From Cryptomeria japonica (lineage: Eukaryota > Streptophyta > Pinopsida > Cupressales > Cupressaceae): a DNA stretch of 64,000 bases. Both the position numbers and the translations under genes were made by a program. The notes under the pieces were generated by a model. That model did no database searches and was not told the DNA's origin. It saw only the letters and a program-made list of their open reading frames with translations. Positions 9,650 to 20,311 of this stretch are shown piece after piece. Position 1 is the stretch's first letter, and each line of letters opens with the position of its first letter. The stretch is from NCBI RefSeq assembly GCF_030272615.1, contig NC_081415.1, forward strand, positions 266,543,425 through 266,607,424, written 5' to 3'.

Positions 9650-10651
9650 ATGGAAAACTTGATGAAACAACTCGAAGCAACTCTCTCAGACTATGATGGA
9701 GAAAAATTGAAAAATATCAAACTTTAAGATGATCTAAAGGCAGCTTAGGAAATTATTCAAGCACTTCAAGAAAATCTTACCATTGCAAGAAACAAGAGAA
9801 GAGAACTTTGTGAAAAAATGCAAATTGAGGATGATGAAAAAGAAACTCTTAATGATATGATAAACAAGCTGAAGCTAGAGAACATAACAACAAGGAATGA
9901 GATGCAGGATATGACTATGAGATTTTGTAAGGAAATTGAAGATAGAAAGAAGAATGAAGAAGATTTGACTAGAAGACTAAGTGATGCTGCAAATGAGAAC
10001 ACAAGACTTAGCTATGAAAATGATTTGTTGAAAATAGATCTGATGCATAGACAAAATGATTCAAATGAACTGATGAGACAGAAAGAAATCTTAGAAAGAG
10101 AACTGGATACTGCAAATCAACACAAAGAGAAATTCAAGAAAAGCTCAGAAGAACTTGGTGACTTGTTGAAGAATCAGAAACCTAAAGGCGACACTTGTGG
10201 AATTGGCTTTGAAGTTGGTGAAAGCTCCAGTACTGCAAACACACATGATCATAGCAAACCGATAAGACAACTTACTGCTTATAAATTTAATGGAAAATGC
10301 TATAACTGTAATAAGTATGGTCATAGAGCAAATCAATGTAGATCTAGAAGTTATCAGAATACCAATACACCCACTGGTCAATGTTCAAAATGCAACAAAG
10401 TTGGTCATAATTCTGAAAATTGTAGAGTGAATGTGAGATGTTATGTTTGTGGAAGATTTGGACACCTATCTAATCAACGTAGAACACAAACCAGGATAGG
10501 TTATGAGAAAGCTATTCAGAAGAATAATGTGACTTGCTATGCATGTAACAAGATTGGGCATATTGCAAAATTCTGCAGAAGTAAAGGATCACCGATAGAC
10601 AACAAAAGTTCTAGTTTGAAAGGAAAAGAAAAGGTTGAAGAGGTTAAGTAA
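9650..10651 (+). pseudogene. Gag-like zinc-knuckle ORF of element C
   Basis: The frame runs from an ATG at 9650 to a stop at 10651 (about 334 codons), broken by a TAA at about 9725 and a TAG about 30 bases later. Residues about 55-180 are strongly charged with heptad-like spacing, suggesting a long coiled coil. Four zinc knuckles follow: CYNCNKYGHRANQC (about 10298), CSKCNKVGHNSENC (about 10383), CYVCGRFGHLSNQR (about 10439) and CYACNKIGHIAKFC (about 10535). The third has lost its last cysteine. Knuckles of this CX2CX4HX4C form bind RNA in Gag proteins. I do not see a clear copia capsid domain ahead of them, so the coiled coil may replace it. It sits just after the primer-binding site, where gag belongs. 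No protease, integrase or reverse transcriptase follows. Confidence 0.85.
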
Positions 10652-11094
10652 GAATTCTCAAAACAATGGATTAGAAAGTCAAACCTAAATAATGTTGGAA
10701 ATACTCCTCCACCGGTAGAACCAATCAACACTCCACTGGCAGAACAGAGTAGTACTCCACTAGCAGGAAGTTCTTCATCAAATTGAAGAAAGTTTCTTTG
10801 AGGGTTTGGCAAATCAAATGAGACATATGCTATTATTCCCTCAGTTGATGATGAGAAGTTGAAAAATTACTTCTATATCGGCAGACAAAGTTAAGTGACT
10901 ACTTAACCGACATGCATTAAATGTGGTAGATGACAAATTGACATTATAAATATGTGATTTTGGCTCCATTTTACTTCACCAAGCATTCAAACATTCAAAG
11001 AGCGTGAAATCTCCAGAGCTAAGGGATTTCGAGCAAAGAGGCAAAGCACTTCAGCAATCAATCCTTCCTAAGGCAGAAAAAGGTATTTATAATC
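10652..11094 (+). other. Spacer between the two ORFs of element C
   Basis: There is no recognisable coding content beyond a short continuation of ORF1. The last 100 bases before 11095 contain AAGGCAGAAAAAGGTATTTATAATC-like purine-rich sequence directly ahead of the ORF2 ATG. How ORF2 would be translated (splicing, internal start or subgenomic transcript) is not visible. Confidence 0.5.
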
Positions 11095-14000
11095 ATGGCA
11101 TCCTCCTTTGCACCTAAATTCATAGCAAACCCTACTGTAGTCGAGGTAATCAAATGCCCTAGGCCCGTATTTCAACTAGTTCCCGAGATAGCTAAAAAGG
11201 ATGACAATATTGGTGCATTCTCCCAAATTCCCAAAGGAGTTGTTTATGTAGAAGACTTTAGAATTTATATCCATTGCCATATAGAAGAACTAGGAGATGA
11301 AGAAATAAAAAACATGTACAAATCTGTTATCTGTGATGATTCCAGTAAAGTAAAACCTGAACACCAAATTATTGAAACCCTAGGATTCATAGAAATTCTC
11401 AGCATTCCGGATTTTCCCAATGAAGTTATTAGGATAGTATTGAGTAGGGTACATGGTGAATTCTTTTGGTTAGATTCAATTCACAAAATTACCAAGGAAG
11501 CTGTGAAAGCTGTAACAGGGTTACCCTCCACCGGTACCAAACCAGACAAAACAAAGAAGGTCTCAAATAACCTGGTAATGAACTTAACTGGTGCAACATC
11601 CGATAGAAGGTCTCTAAGGGTTAATGATGTGACCGACATAAATGTGAGATTTGTTAGCATGATTTTAGGATATAAAGCAACTCATTTAAACAGACTTAAC
11701 CCTGTTTCCAGTTTATGCATAAAAAGTGCACATGATATGGTTTAGGATAATGTGAAAATTGATGTATGTGAATGGCTAAAGGATGAGTTGATTGACAATT
11801 TAGGAAAAATCAAGAAGGATAAGAAAGGGGCTTTTAGATTTGGTAATTTACTTGTATTCTTAATGCTACACATAACCAAACAGGTGCCTGGTATAGGAAC
11901 AAGAACCTTGGATTTGACATACCGATAGGGAAACAGTTATCATACCTATTCAACAACATGGGTAAAAACCAGGAAAAGAATATCAATGAGTATTTTCAAG
12001 CACTAAAGGCCAGAATGAACAAAAGAATCAGACTGTCACAGAAAATTGTTAACAAATACAAGGATGATATATGCTTTGTAATTAAAAAGGATGAGATTTG
12101 GATGGAAGCAGTTATCCCAAGAACAATTTGGGTTACTGAAATGGGCTATGAGACTGATGACCACATCATTGAGACATATGCTAAAGCCCTTTTGGAAGCA
12201 CCCAAGGAACCCAAGGAACAAGTATTTGGCAGTGCAGAAATGATTGAAAGGCAAATTAAATCTAAGAAGAGAGTAAAGAAAGTTGAAGTAACTGTAAGAA
12301 AAGGTTCAAGATAGGCAAAGGCTATCAAAGAAGATGTACTGAAATAAACCGACATCACTGAAGATGAGTTGGAAGCATTACAACTTGAAACTCACCTTTC
12401 ACCGGTAGCTACTTCTTCTAAAAGTGATATGCCTACACCATTTAAAAAAGTTGTAAGGAAAAGGGATCCTTCATTGGCATCCACACCCTCGCCTAGAAGA
12501 ACTAGACAAAAACAATAGGCAGTGAGGTCTCCGGTAAAGAAGACAACCCCAAAGAAAAAGATAACACCTAAGAAGAAAAGGACTCAACAAAACATTGCTC
12601 CGATTGATAGACTGTTAGATGAGATCACAGAAGAAGGAAAACTCAAGAACATAGAAATATTATATGATACACTATCAGCAGATGAGAAAGAGCAAGTTGA
12701 AAACAGTGTCATTTTACACCTGGATATCTATAAGAAGTTCTTAATGCAAGTGGTAGATGAACTACCAGATGAATTATTCAAGAGACTAGAAGCAAGAAGA
12801 CAAGCTGTGGTAGAGCTTGACAAGAAAATCAAAACTGAAAAATTACTTGCTGTCTACCTAGTAAACTCTCCAAAAGAAATAGATGACTTAATTGCAGAAG
12901 CCAACCAGTCAGTATTCTCTACTGCACACCGACACATTGCACTAATGGCAGGAAGAGTAAATGAGATAATAGAAGAAACTGAAAATGCGTGGGATATATT
13001 CCTTGTGGAGAAGGAAAAGTAGGAAGAGTACAAGAACCCCAAGCCTATCAAAGTCTATCAAAAGGACAAAGATAAGGGTAAAGGAAAGGTTGGTGGACCT
13101 CCTAGCATCAAAATAAAAGATAACTTATCCCTACCACCTCTGATTACTCCAACGGTAACAACAACTGAAGACCAACCGACAGATGACAGTATGGATGTAT
13201 CACAAGAGGATACTAATCCTAATTCAGAGGTACTATACACAGTGGATGATGATACTCAAAAGGTCAACATTGTGGTAGATAAAGACACAACCGGTAAGAT
13301 AGACATGGCTAGTGAGCCACCGGTAACTGACAACATTGATAACACTGAAGGAAAAGTGGAAGATGATAGTACAGGGAAACAAAAAGAGACTCAGATAGAG
13401 ACTGAAACAGATCAACAGACATAGAGACAAGCAGAGCAACATGCTCCAGAACAGGAACATGTTCATATGGAAATAGTGCCACCGGCAATAGGAGAGAAAC
13501 AAAAACCCTTACTTAAGGAAATGGAAACATAGACTGACCTACCAGAGGTCACTACAAGTATGGTTACTTGCTCCACTAATGGAATTCAAAATGTTGGTTC
13601 CTCCTCAGCAGGTTACAAATCAACCAATGTAACTGAAGTTCTCTTAGATTCTTTGAGGAAAATAACTGATTGTAGTTCACAAGCTTATAAAGCTATAGAT
13701 GACACAATCCCAATTTTGAAGATGATAGCTCCAAAATGCAACATAGATAATAAGGATTCTTTGAGTCAACTTGACACTTTGTCAAAGTATATTACTGACA
13801 ACATAGTGACAGTTGAGCAAATAAAGGAAGATGCATTCAAAGAGAAATTAGAAATTGAAAAACAAAAACTCTTTGAGGATAAAATAAAGAAGTGTACTAG
13901 GGAATTTGACACACTTCTACCAGAACTATGCAACTCATTGAAGGAATTTAAAACTCTATACAGAGACATTTGCAAGACAAACTTTCTAACAGTTGACATA

Positions 14001-14393
14001 GATAAGAAAATGAGCAAGGTACAGGATGAAATCAATAAACTTGCTGACAATTTTTGTTAACTCACCTGATACATTATCAGTTTTTGAACAAAAGATAATA
14101 GGTTTTGAGGAAGAATTACTTAAGTTAGAAAGAGAAAAGGAGAGAATAATAAACAAGGCTAAAAATCTAAGACTAAGACTAAGTCCAAGACTGGACCATC
14201 TAGCATCCTTGAGGAAGGAAATATTTGAGGCATTAGTACAAGGATAGAAAACACTGGTAGAGCATATGCAGCACCTCACCAGTACAGTTCAAAGAACAGA
14301 GGCCGCAATAAAAGATAGTAAGAAGTTTATGGAAAGCATAAATTTGGTTTTGGTGGATCTTTTTCAAATTGTAACCACCCAGTTACAAGGTTG
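11095..14393 (+). pseudogene. Large second ORF of element C, unknown function
   Basis: An ATG at 11095 opens a reading of about 1,100 codons that can be followed to about 14393 through stops (11743, 12312, 12516, 13021, 13422, 13530, 14245) and frameshifts near 11900 and 14050. In order, it has: a globular N-terminal region of about 330 residues (with SIHKITKEAVKAVTGLPSTG and CEWLKDELIDNLGKIKKDKK); a basic, nuclear-localisation-like patch (KKTTPKKKITPKKKR, near 12540); a helical segment with KKFLMQVVDELPDELFKRLE; a Thr/Asp/Glu-rich low-complexity stretch (13060-13560); and C-terminal coiled-coil segments (13600-14390). I see no protease, integrase, RT or envelope motif and do not recognise the family. 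It lies in sense between the Gag-like ORF and the polypurine tract, so it is cargo or an accessory protein of the element. Confidence 0.75.
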
Positions 14394-14623
14394 AGACATA
14401 AAAACTACAACTCTATTGACACCTTGACAACCTTTGTCATTGATGCCAAAGGGGGAGTAGTAGTATGAGAAAATAATTAGTAGTATGAGAAAATAATCAA
14501 CAAAAGACTTATCTGCTCAGGGGGGGCTCATATATTTTTGGTACACATTTTTGGAAACAATTTTTGGATTACAAGTCTTGGATACACCTTTGAAATTTTC
14601 TCATGAGTGTTGCCATCAATGCC

Positions 14624-14635
14624 AAAGGGGGAGAT
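14624..14635 (+). promoter_or_regulatory. Polypurine tract of element C
   Basis: AAAGGGGGAGAT directly precedes the 3' LTR start, a textbook copia plus-strand primer. The same tract, in the opposite orientation, precedes the 3' LTR of element G at 21541. Confidence 0.93.
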
Positions 14636-15400
14636 TGTTGGCATATGCACACTCCAATGAGACATTGTAGGTGATTGAAGGTTTTGTCATTGATGGCAAC
14701 CTTACAATCCTATGAAATCGGCAAGACATTCCACCAACACTAGCAAGATTAGACTCTGCACTGACACCGGCAGTGAAAGGAAGCATACCGACACAGAGGT
14801 CGATAGAATTTTTGTTGCAATATATTTTGTTTATTATTATAAAATCTTTATAAGCCGACTTGGAAACATTGTAAAATGACTCATATATATAAGAGATCAT
14901 TGTAGAATATTTAAAGAAGAATGTAATTAGGCAAAATAAGGCAGACCTATTATGCGAATTATAGGTTAAGGGTTTATGTAAGAAGAAGAGCAGAAACCGG
15001 TACTAGATCTGGCATTATATATGCTATTCTGAAGTAGTATAAGACACTGGATTTATATAATCCATTTTGTAAGTCAGTGAGACTTCTATATTGAGTAGTG
15101 AGCTCTAGGTACTTGGCCTTCCTGCATGTGTAGGCCCCTCTTGTAGCAGTAATATTCTCTTATTGGTCAGTAAGTGAATATTGTGGGTCACAAATCCCAC
15201 CGAGGTTTTTCCCACACCGGGTTTCCTTGTTAAATATTTGTGTTATGGTGTGTTTTTCATGTGGTTGTTTCTATCTTTGTTTATTGCATTATTTTTTGCT
15301 TACCAGTACACTGTTCTAATATGTTCTACATGTTTTAAGTTAAGAAATTTAATATACTAGTTAGATACTGATTCACCCCCCCTCTTAGTATCTATGGGAA
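14636..15400 (+). mobile_element. 3' LTR of element C, lacking its last 8 bases
   Basis: It matches the 5' LTR (8790-9578) from TGTTGGCATATGC to TATGGGAA, with an internal loss of about 15 bases around 14755 (a repeated ACACCGGC-type unit). It then stops. The expected TCCTAACA end and short target duplication are replaced by a second copy of the 397-bp left flank. Confidence 0.92.
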
Positions 15401-15796
15401 AATTAATTAAAAGGAAGAAAGGGGAATTAATTAAATAAAGTGATTTATTTTATTAAAGGCTAGAAAAGGTTTAGATGATTTTAATTATATAAATCGAGTA
15501 ATTCATTTAATCAAATAGATGAAAATGAAGAAATTAATTAAATAAATTTAATTAATAGGGGGGATGAGGTTTAAATAAATATTAAATATTTATTTAATAA
15601 GGTGGTCAGATTTATACGTCTACAATAGTTATTTTGTTGTGCAGGTTATCAAGGAGCTCCAATTGTTCACTCTCAAGCATCTAGGCCATCTTAAATGCAT
15701 CATAGTTTAGACTATATCATGTTTTAGATTATCATTTAACTTAGTTTCATATAAATTCTATAGCATTCTCATATCTCATCTTCATCTTAGCTTAAC
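15401..15796. repeat. Right copy of the 397-bp duplication flanking C
   Basis: It repeats 8393-8789, including the LTR fragment start at 15624, the ATAGTTATTTTG junction and the final CTTAGCTTAAC. Beyond it the target continues (TAGATCACTTAATC), as in the uninterrupted homologue at 43730. Confidence 0.9.
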
Positions 15797-16039
15797 TAGA
15801 TCACTTAATCTTTCAATTTGGAAATACACCTCCATCTTGCCTATCATATCAATAGTTTTTCATCTAATCACTAGGATCTTTGTTGCATCCAATTTGATCC
15901 TAGATCATTCTTCAATCTCGTTCTTTAGGTTGTCATCTAAAAGATCAAGTGCTCGACCAAGTGAGGGCCACCTTGAATCTTGAAGATCCTTGGAGATAAA
16001 GGACCATGAGATGATTTTGAGCAATTTGATTTGATGAAC
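15797..16039 (+). mobile_element. R-U5 fragment of the plus-strand gypsy LTR (right part)
   Basis: It continues the LTR interrupted at 8789. It matches 43725-43960 closely, up to GATTTGATGAACATGTTTTC, where the two loci diverge. The LTR end is therefore near 16039 (GATGAACA). Confidence 0.65.
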
Positions 16040-16291
16040 ATGTTTTCGGACTTGGCTTGTTGGTGCTCATGTGTTTCCCTTGGTGTCCTATGTCATATTT
16101 GTGTGTGACTGATGTCTTTCCCATGTCACCTCCTTGGTGTTTGATTGGTTTGTTCAATGGTTGCCTTTTTTGTGTTTCTTTCCCTTCCCTTCTTTGGTTT
16201 TGTGGTCTTTTTTTCTCTACATTATTGTCAATAGTTGCTCTTGGGCTTAGACGGTTGTGACCCTTCCTTGAGGCCGCTCGTGTGAAGGTGG
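16040..16291 (+). other. Stretch upstream of the first DUF4283 ORF, nothing recognised
   Basis: T- and G-rich sequence with no recognisable product. It may be the 5' leader of the element that carries the ORF starting at 16292. Confidence 0.4.
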
Positions 16292-17410
16292 ATGGGTAGT
16301 GTTAATGATGGTGAGCCCAATTGCAAGAATGATGAGGAGCATATGATTAATAATAGTGAGAGTTTGGAGAATGATATTGCTAATCCGCAAAAGGGCAACC
16401 ATGAAAATATCTCATACAAAGCAGTGGTCTTCGAGCAATCGGCCATAGTTTGCCCTCCTTTTGCTAATTTTGATGGAACATTTTGCAGATAGGAGCACAT
16501 GGATACAAAGAATAGTCTGGGAGGGCCCTCAATCGATGGAGATAGACTCAGAACCGGTAGTGGCAACGTGACTGACAATACCAGAGGGGGAGGAAATGGT
16601 GAGTCTTGTCCTCTCAAGTTGAAGACTCTTTCATTGTCACCAAATGAAGATATGATTAAAGACATTAGATTTGAGCAGTCACGTTTAAGAAATAGTGCAA
16701 TTTTCTTTGTCTGTATGGATAGAGAGTCTTTGCCTTTGCAAATTTTTTTTGATGATTGGATTGCAAATGTCTGGGGTAAGAAGTTAGGTATTCATGTTAA
16801 TTTTTGTAGAATGATTTAGAAGGGTTTATTTGTGATTTTTTTGAAATCCCATAATATGAAAGATAGGGTTTTGAAGAATTTTTTTTGGAATGTGGGGCAC
16901 TCTTTGTTTAGGGAATTTCCTTGGTCCCTTAAAGGGAATATCGAGTAAGTTATTGCCTGTTCCTCCCCTAATTGGGTTGAAATTAAGAACCTTCAGCCCG
17001 AATTTTGGCCATTCATTCCTTAGATTTTAAAACCGTTGGCCTTGGTTTTGCAAGTTGAGGAATCAAGAACCACTCTCCCTCACTTGAATTCTAGGGCTCT
17101 TGATCCCGAGGTTGTCTTTCTTGACATTATCTCTCTTGATTTTGAAGATGAGATATTTTCTTGGGAATTGTCCATGTTGGGCAATCTGGGGGCCTTTTTG
17201 TTCTACAAAATTAATGGGCATATGAGGAAAGATTGCCCTTCTCTGAAAAATTCTCATAGTGCTAATTTTAACATTGCTTCTAAAGGCAATTTGAGAAGTG
17301 ATACTAGTAAAGTGCATAACTCTGTTAATAAAGCTAAAGAAGGTAATAAATTACCAATGGATATCAGATCTTATAGTGGCATTGAGAAGGTCAATTTAGG
17401 TCTTGATTGA
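16292..17410 (+). pseudogene. DUF4283/zinc-knuckle ORF1-like protein, copy 1
   Basis: The reading runs from an ATG at 16292 through stops at 16490, 16817 and about 17020, and a shift near 16930. It contains the plant DUF4283 pattern: FFDDWIANVWGKKLGIHV, KGLFVIFLKSHNMKDRVL, and a later EEFW-like block, then a C-terminal knuckle. The knuckle is damaged (FYKINGHMRKDCP, first cysteines lost). DUF4283 plus a zf-CCHC_4 knuckle is the usual ORF1 of plant L1-type LINEs and is also found in retrogene-like copies. No ORF2 (endonuclease/RT) is visible nearby. The copy is about 85-90% similar by eye to the one at 18724. Confidence 0.7.
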
Positions 17411-17438
17411 CTGACTGATGATAGTAATGGTAACAAAT

Positions 17439-18715
17439 TGTTGGCATTTGCATGAAGTTTGCATTAATGATATGTTATGTTGCCATTGATGTCAATTAAC
17501 CAATAATGATATTGTTGACATTGTTGTAATATTGTTAATGTAACTGGTAGGAAGAATTTGTGGAGTGAACCGGTAACTGGTGTAAACCTTATCTATTGAT
17601 GTAACCGCTAAACCCTACCTGGTGTTTTTGATAAAACCTAAACGATTAAGTTTGGTGAGTTGGTTATATTGGTTTATGATCTAATGATGAGCAGTAATGA
17701 CTATGACACGTATAATTATTGTATGAAGACAATTCCAAGAGATTTTGGTTTGTCTAGGGAATGAGCAAATGTATTGCATCTAATGCAAAGCGCGTGATGA
17801 GTTACTAAGTTCAATGAAGCGGTGATCAAGGAGCGATCAAGGTTTTCTTGATTGATGTGCATATATTGCTATGTAATCCAACGGTCATACTTGAACCAAT
17901 TTGTTTATAATCTCTATGAGAATTAGGTTTTTATTGTGTTACTGACCTAATTGATTTGTTTATAAGGTCGATGCAGTTGTTTAGTTTAATGAGTTGGCAA
18001 AGAGTGAGCACATATCAGTTGAGTGTGTGGTTGCCGAATCGGATGATGTATATGCAGTTTGAGTAAAGGCAAATAGGAGCATGAAATGGATCTAATCAAG
18101 CAAGTGTAGTTCTATTCAGATAGATCAACAAACTCCTATTGTTTTCTAACAATTATAGTAGAATTGAAATCCCCTAACCGGGTAAGCTCTAACAAGCTTG
18201 GTGTTTTAGAAAATCCTCTAACAAGGTGATCCATTAGCTTGGATTTTCAAATCCTCTAACGAGGTTACTCCTTATAGGGTATTGCTTCTAACAAGGCATT
18301 TGTAGTCAATCCCTTAATTGGGTGATTCCTAACATGATCAGTTCTTAATAGGACTTTTTGTAAAGCTTTAACAGGCTAGGCTCCTAACAGGACGAACTTC
18401 AGAAGAGTTTAGATAGTTATCATGTGAGTCTCATCTCACCATGGTTTTTACCTATTTTGGTTTCCACGTCAAAAAATATTTGTGTCAAGTGGTGAATGTT
18501 TTTGTGGTTATGTTTTCATGGTTGATTTAATTAACTACTTAACTATTTTGATAAGTCATGATAACCAGAAGCATTGAGAAATGAAGAAGTTGTTTACTAT
18601 GAATTTGTTGTAATTGTCAACCAGTTTATCTTATGAGTTTTTATCTTGATTGAGGTATTACATTGTTAGTTCTAAGTTTACTTTGAGAAGGGAAAATCTT
18701 CCTCCCCAATTCCTA
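17439..18715 (+). mobile_element. Solo LTR, copia-like, about 1.28 kb
   Basis: It starts TGTTGGCATTTGCATGAAG and ends near CCCCAATTCCTA(CA), the usual copia LTR style. Repeated CTAACAAGGT/CTAACGAGGT phrases occur at 18180-18380. The pentamer CAAAT flanks it on both sides (17434-17438 and 18716-18720), inside a longer shared ACAAATT. The exact end is ambiguous by two bases, depending on whether CA belongs to the LTR. No internal region follows, so it is a solo LTR. Confidence 0.75.
18180..18390. repeat. Short CTAACAAGG-type repeats inside the solo LTR
   Basis: Phrases such as CTAACCGGGTAA, CTAACAAGCTTGG, CTAACAAGGTGA, CTAACGAGGTTAC, CTAACAAGGCAT, CTAACATGATCAG and CTAACAGGACG recur about every 25-40 bases, interleaved with AAATCCTCTAAC. 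It is a degenerate short tandem array in the LTR. Confidence 0.65.
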
Positions 18716-18723
18716 CAAATTAA

Positions 18724-19454
18724 CCCTGTAGTGAGGATAGACTCGAAACTGGTGGTGGTAGCATGACTGACAACCCCAAAGGGGGCAGAAATGGTAAGTC
18801 TTTTCCTCTCGAGTTGAAGACTCTTTCCTTGTTGCCAAATGAAGATATGATTAAAGCCATTAGATCTGAGCAGTCGCATTTAAGAAATATTGCAATTTTC
18901 TTTGTCTATATGGATAGAGAGTCTTTGCCTTCACGAAATTTTTTTCATGGTTGGATTGCCAATGTATGGGGTAAGAAGTTAGGTATTCATGAAAATTTTT
19001 GTAGAATGATTCAGAAGGGTTTATTTGTGTTTTTTTTGAAATCCTATAATATGCAAGATAGGGTTTTGAAGATTTTTATGTGGGGCACTCTTTGTTTAGG
19101 GCATTTCCTTGGTCCCCTAAAGGGAATGTCGAGTAAGTTATTGCCCATTCCTCCCCTAATTGGGTTGAAATTAAGAACCTTCAACCCAAATTTTGGCTAT
19201 TCATTCCTTAGATTCTGAAACCGTTGGGCTTGGTTCTGCAAGTTGAGGAATCAAGAACCACTCTCCCTCACCTGAATGATAGGGCTCTTGTAGCTCTTGA
19301 TCCTGAGGTTGTCTTTCCTGACATTATCTCTCTTGATTTTGAAGATGAGAGTTTTGCTTGGGAATTGTCCATCTTGGGCAATCTGTGGGACTGTTTTTTT
19401 TGCAAAATTAATGGGCATATGAGGACATATTGCCCTTCTCTGAAAAAATTCTAA
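18724..19454 (+). pseudogene. DUF4283/zinc-knuckle ORF1-like protein, copy 2 (5'-truncated)
   Basis: It begins inside the region equivalent to about 16530 of copy 1 and runs to a knuckle with intact CFFCKINGHMRTYC ligands (about 19395-19440). It keeps FFHGWIANVWGKKLGIHE, KGLFVFFLKSYN and LVLQVEESRTTLPHLN. A break between 19200 and 19225 shifts the frame. The copy ends abruptly at a junction with gypsy leader sequence (about 19455). Before the solo LTR inserted, copies 1 and 2 would have lain head to tail with no spacer of note. Confidence 0.7.
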
Positions 19455-20306
19455 CAAGTGGTTTGCAGGGTTAAAAGAGGAGTTAATTAGTTTTTTTTGT
19501 TTACTTTTTTAAGTTAGCCTAAAAATAATTCATCTTTTTATTTTTGCAAGATAAAAATAACTTCATCTTATTTTGGTGCTTAAAAAGAACATCACACTTT
19601 AATTTTTGGGCTTAAAAAGAACCACACTTGCAAAGGATAAAAATTACCACAAACTCAAATGTCTCATTTTTGCAAGTTAGGATCTCACACTTTATTTGGG
19701 CTCTAAAAAGAACAAGACAATCTTTCATTTCTTGCAAGAATAAAAAGAACAATCAACTTCTTCCTTTTGCAAAGCGATGTACTTTATTACAATGATTTTC
19801 ATTTTATTGACCAGGATTTCCAATTCCTAGTTTAGAAAATCATTGCTATGTGGGACTAAAAAGAACACCATGCTTGATTGGAGCAACATCTCCAATTAGG
19901 ACTTACAATTCAATTACTTTGAAAGGTAAAATGATCATTGTATTCTTTATGTTGAGTGGTAAGTATATGCTCTACCCTTAATTGGGTGACCAAAAAGCTA
20001 AACCCATTCTTTTCATGCTTTATTTACTTTCAAACAATTAAAAAATTTAGAGGGCCTACCTTCCTGAACAACTTGAGGGGGCTAGTGAGAAGGGTATGAC
20101 CTAAGTGGGCAACAGCTAAAGCCAAGTTTCCCAACCCACTATAATCAAATGTGGAGGCCGATGTAAATCCCCTGCAATGGAAGTGTGTATTTGATAGCCT
20201 TCACCTAGTATCCTTGTGATGCGAAAAGCCTTTATTCTAAAGGTTGGGAAGCCTCTTAATTGAGTTTATCATTTGTCGTGCCGAATGGAAGCTTTATACG
20301 AACCAT
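19455..20306 (+). other. Leader of gypsy element B, left part
   Basis: It is homologous to the leader of element A on the opposite strand (about 3720 down to 2830): repeated TTTTTGCAAG/CTTAAAAAGAAC phrases, ATTGGGTGACCAAAAAGC (against 3080), and GACCTAAGTGGG (against 2960). The 5' LTR and primer-binding site expected upstream are absent, replaced by the DUF4283 copy at 19454. The leader resumes at 27421 after element G. Confidence 0.7.
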
Positions 20307-20311
20307 ACAAG
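20307..20311. repeat. Target-site duplication ACAAG (left), element G
   Basis: ACAAG precedes the outer LTR end here and recurs directly after the other LTR at 27416-27420. This is a perfect 5-bp duplication, as expected for copia integration. Confidence 0.9.
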
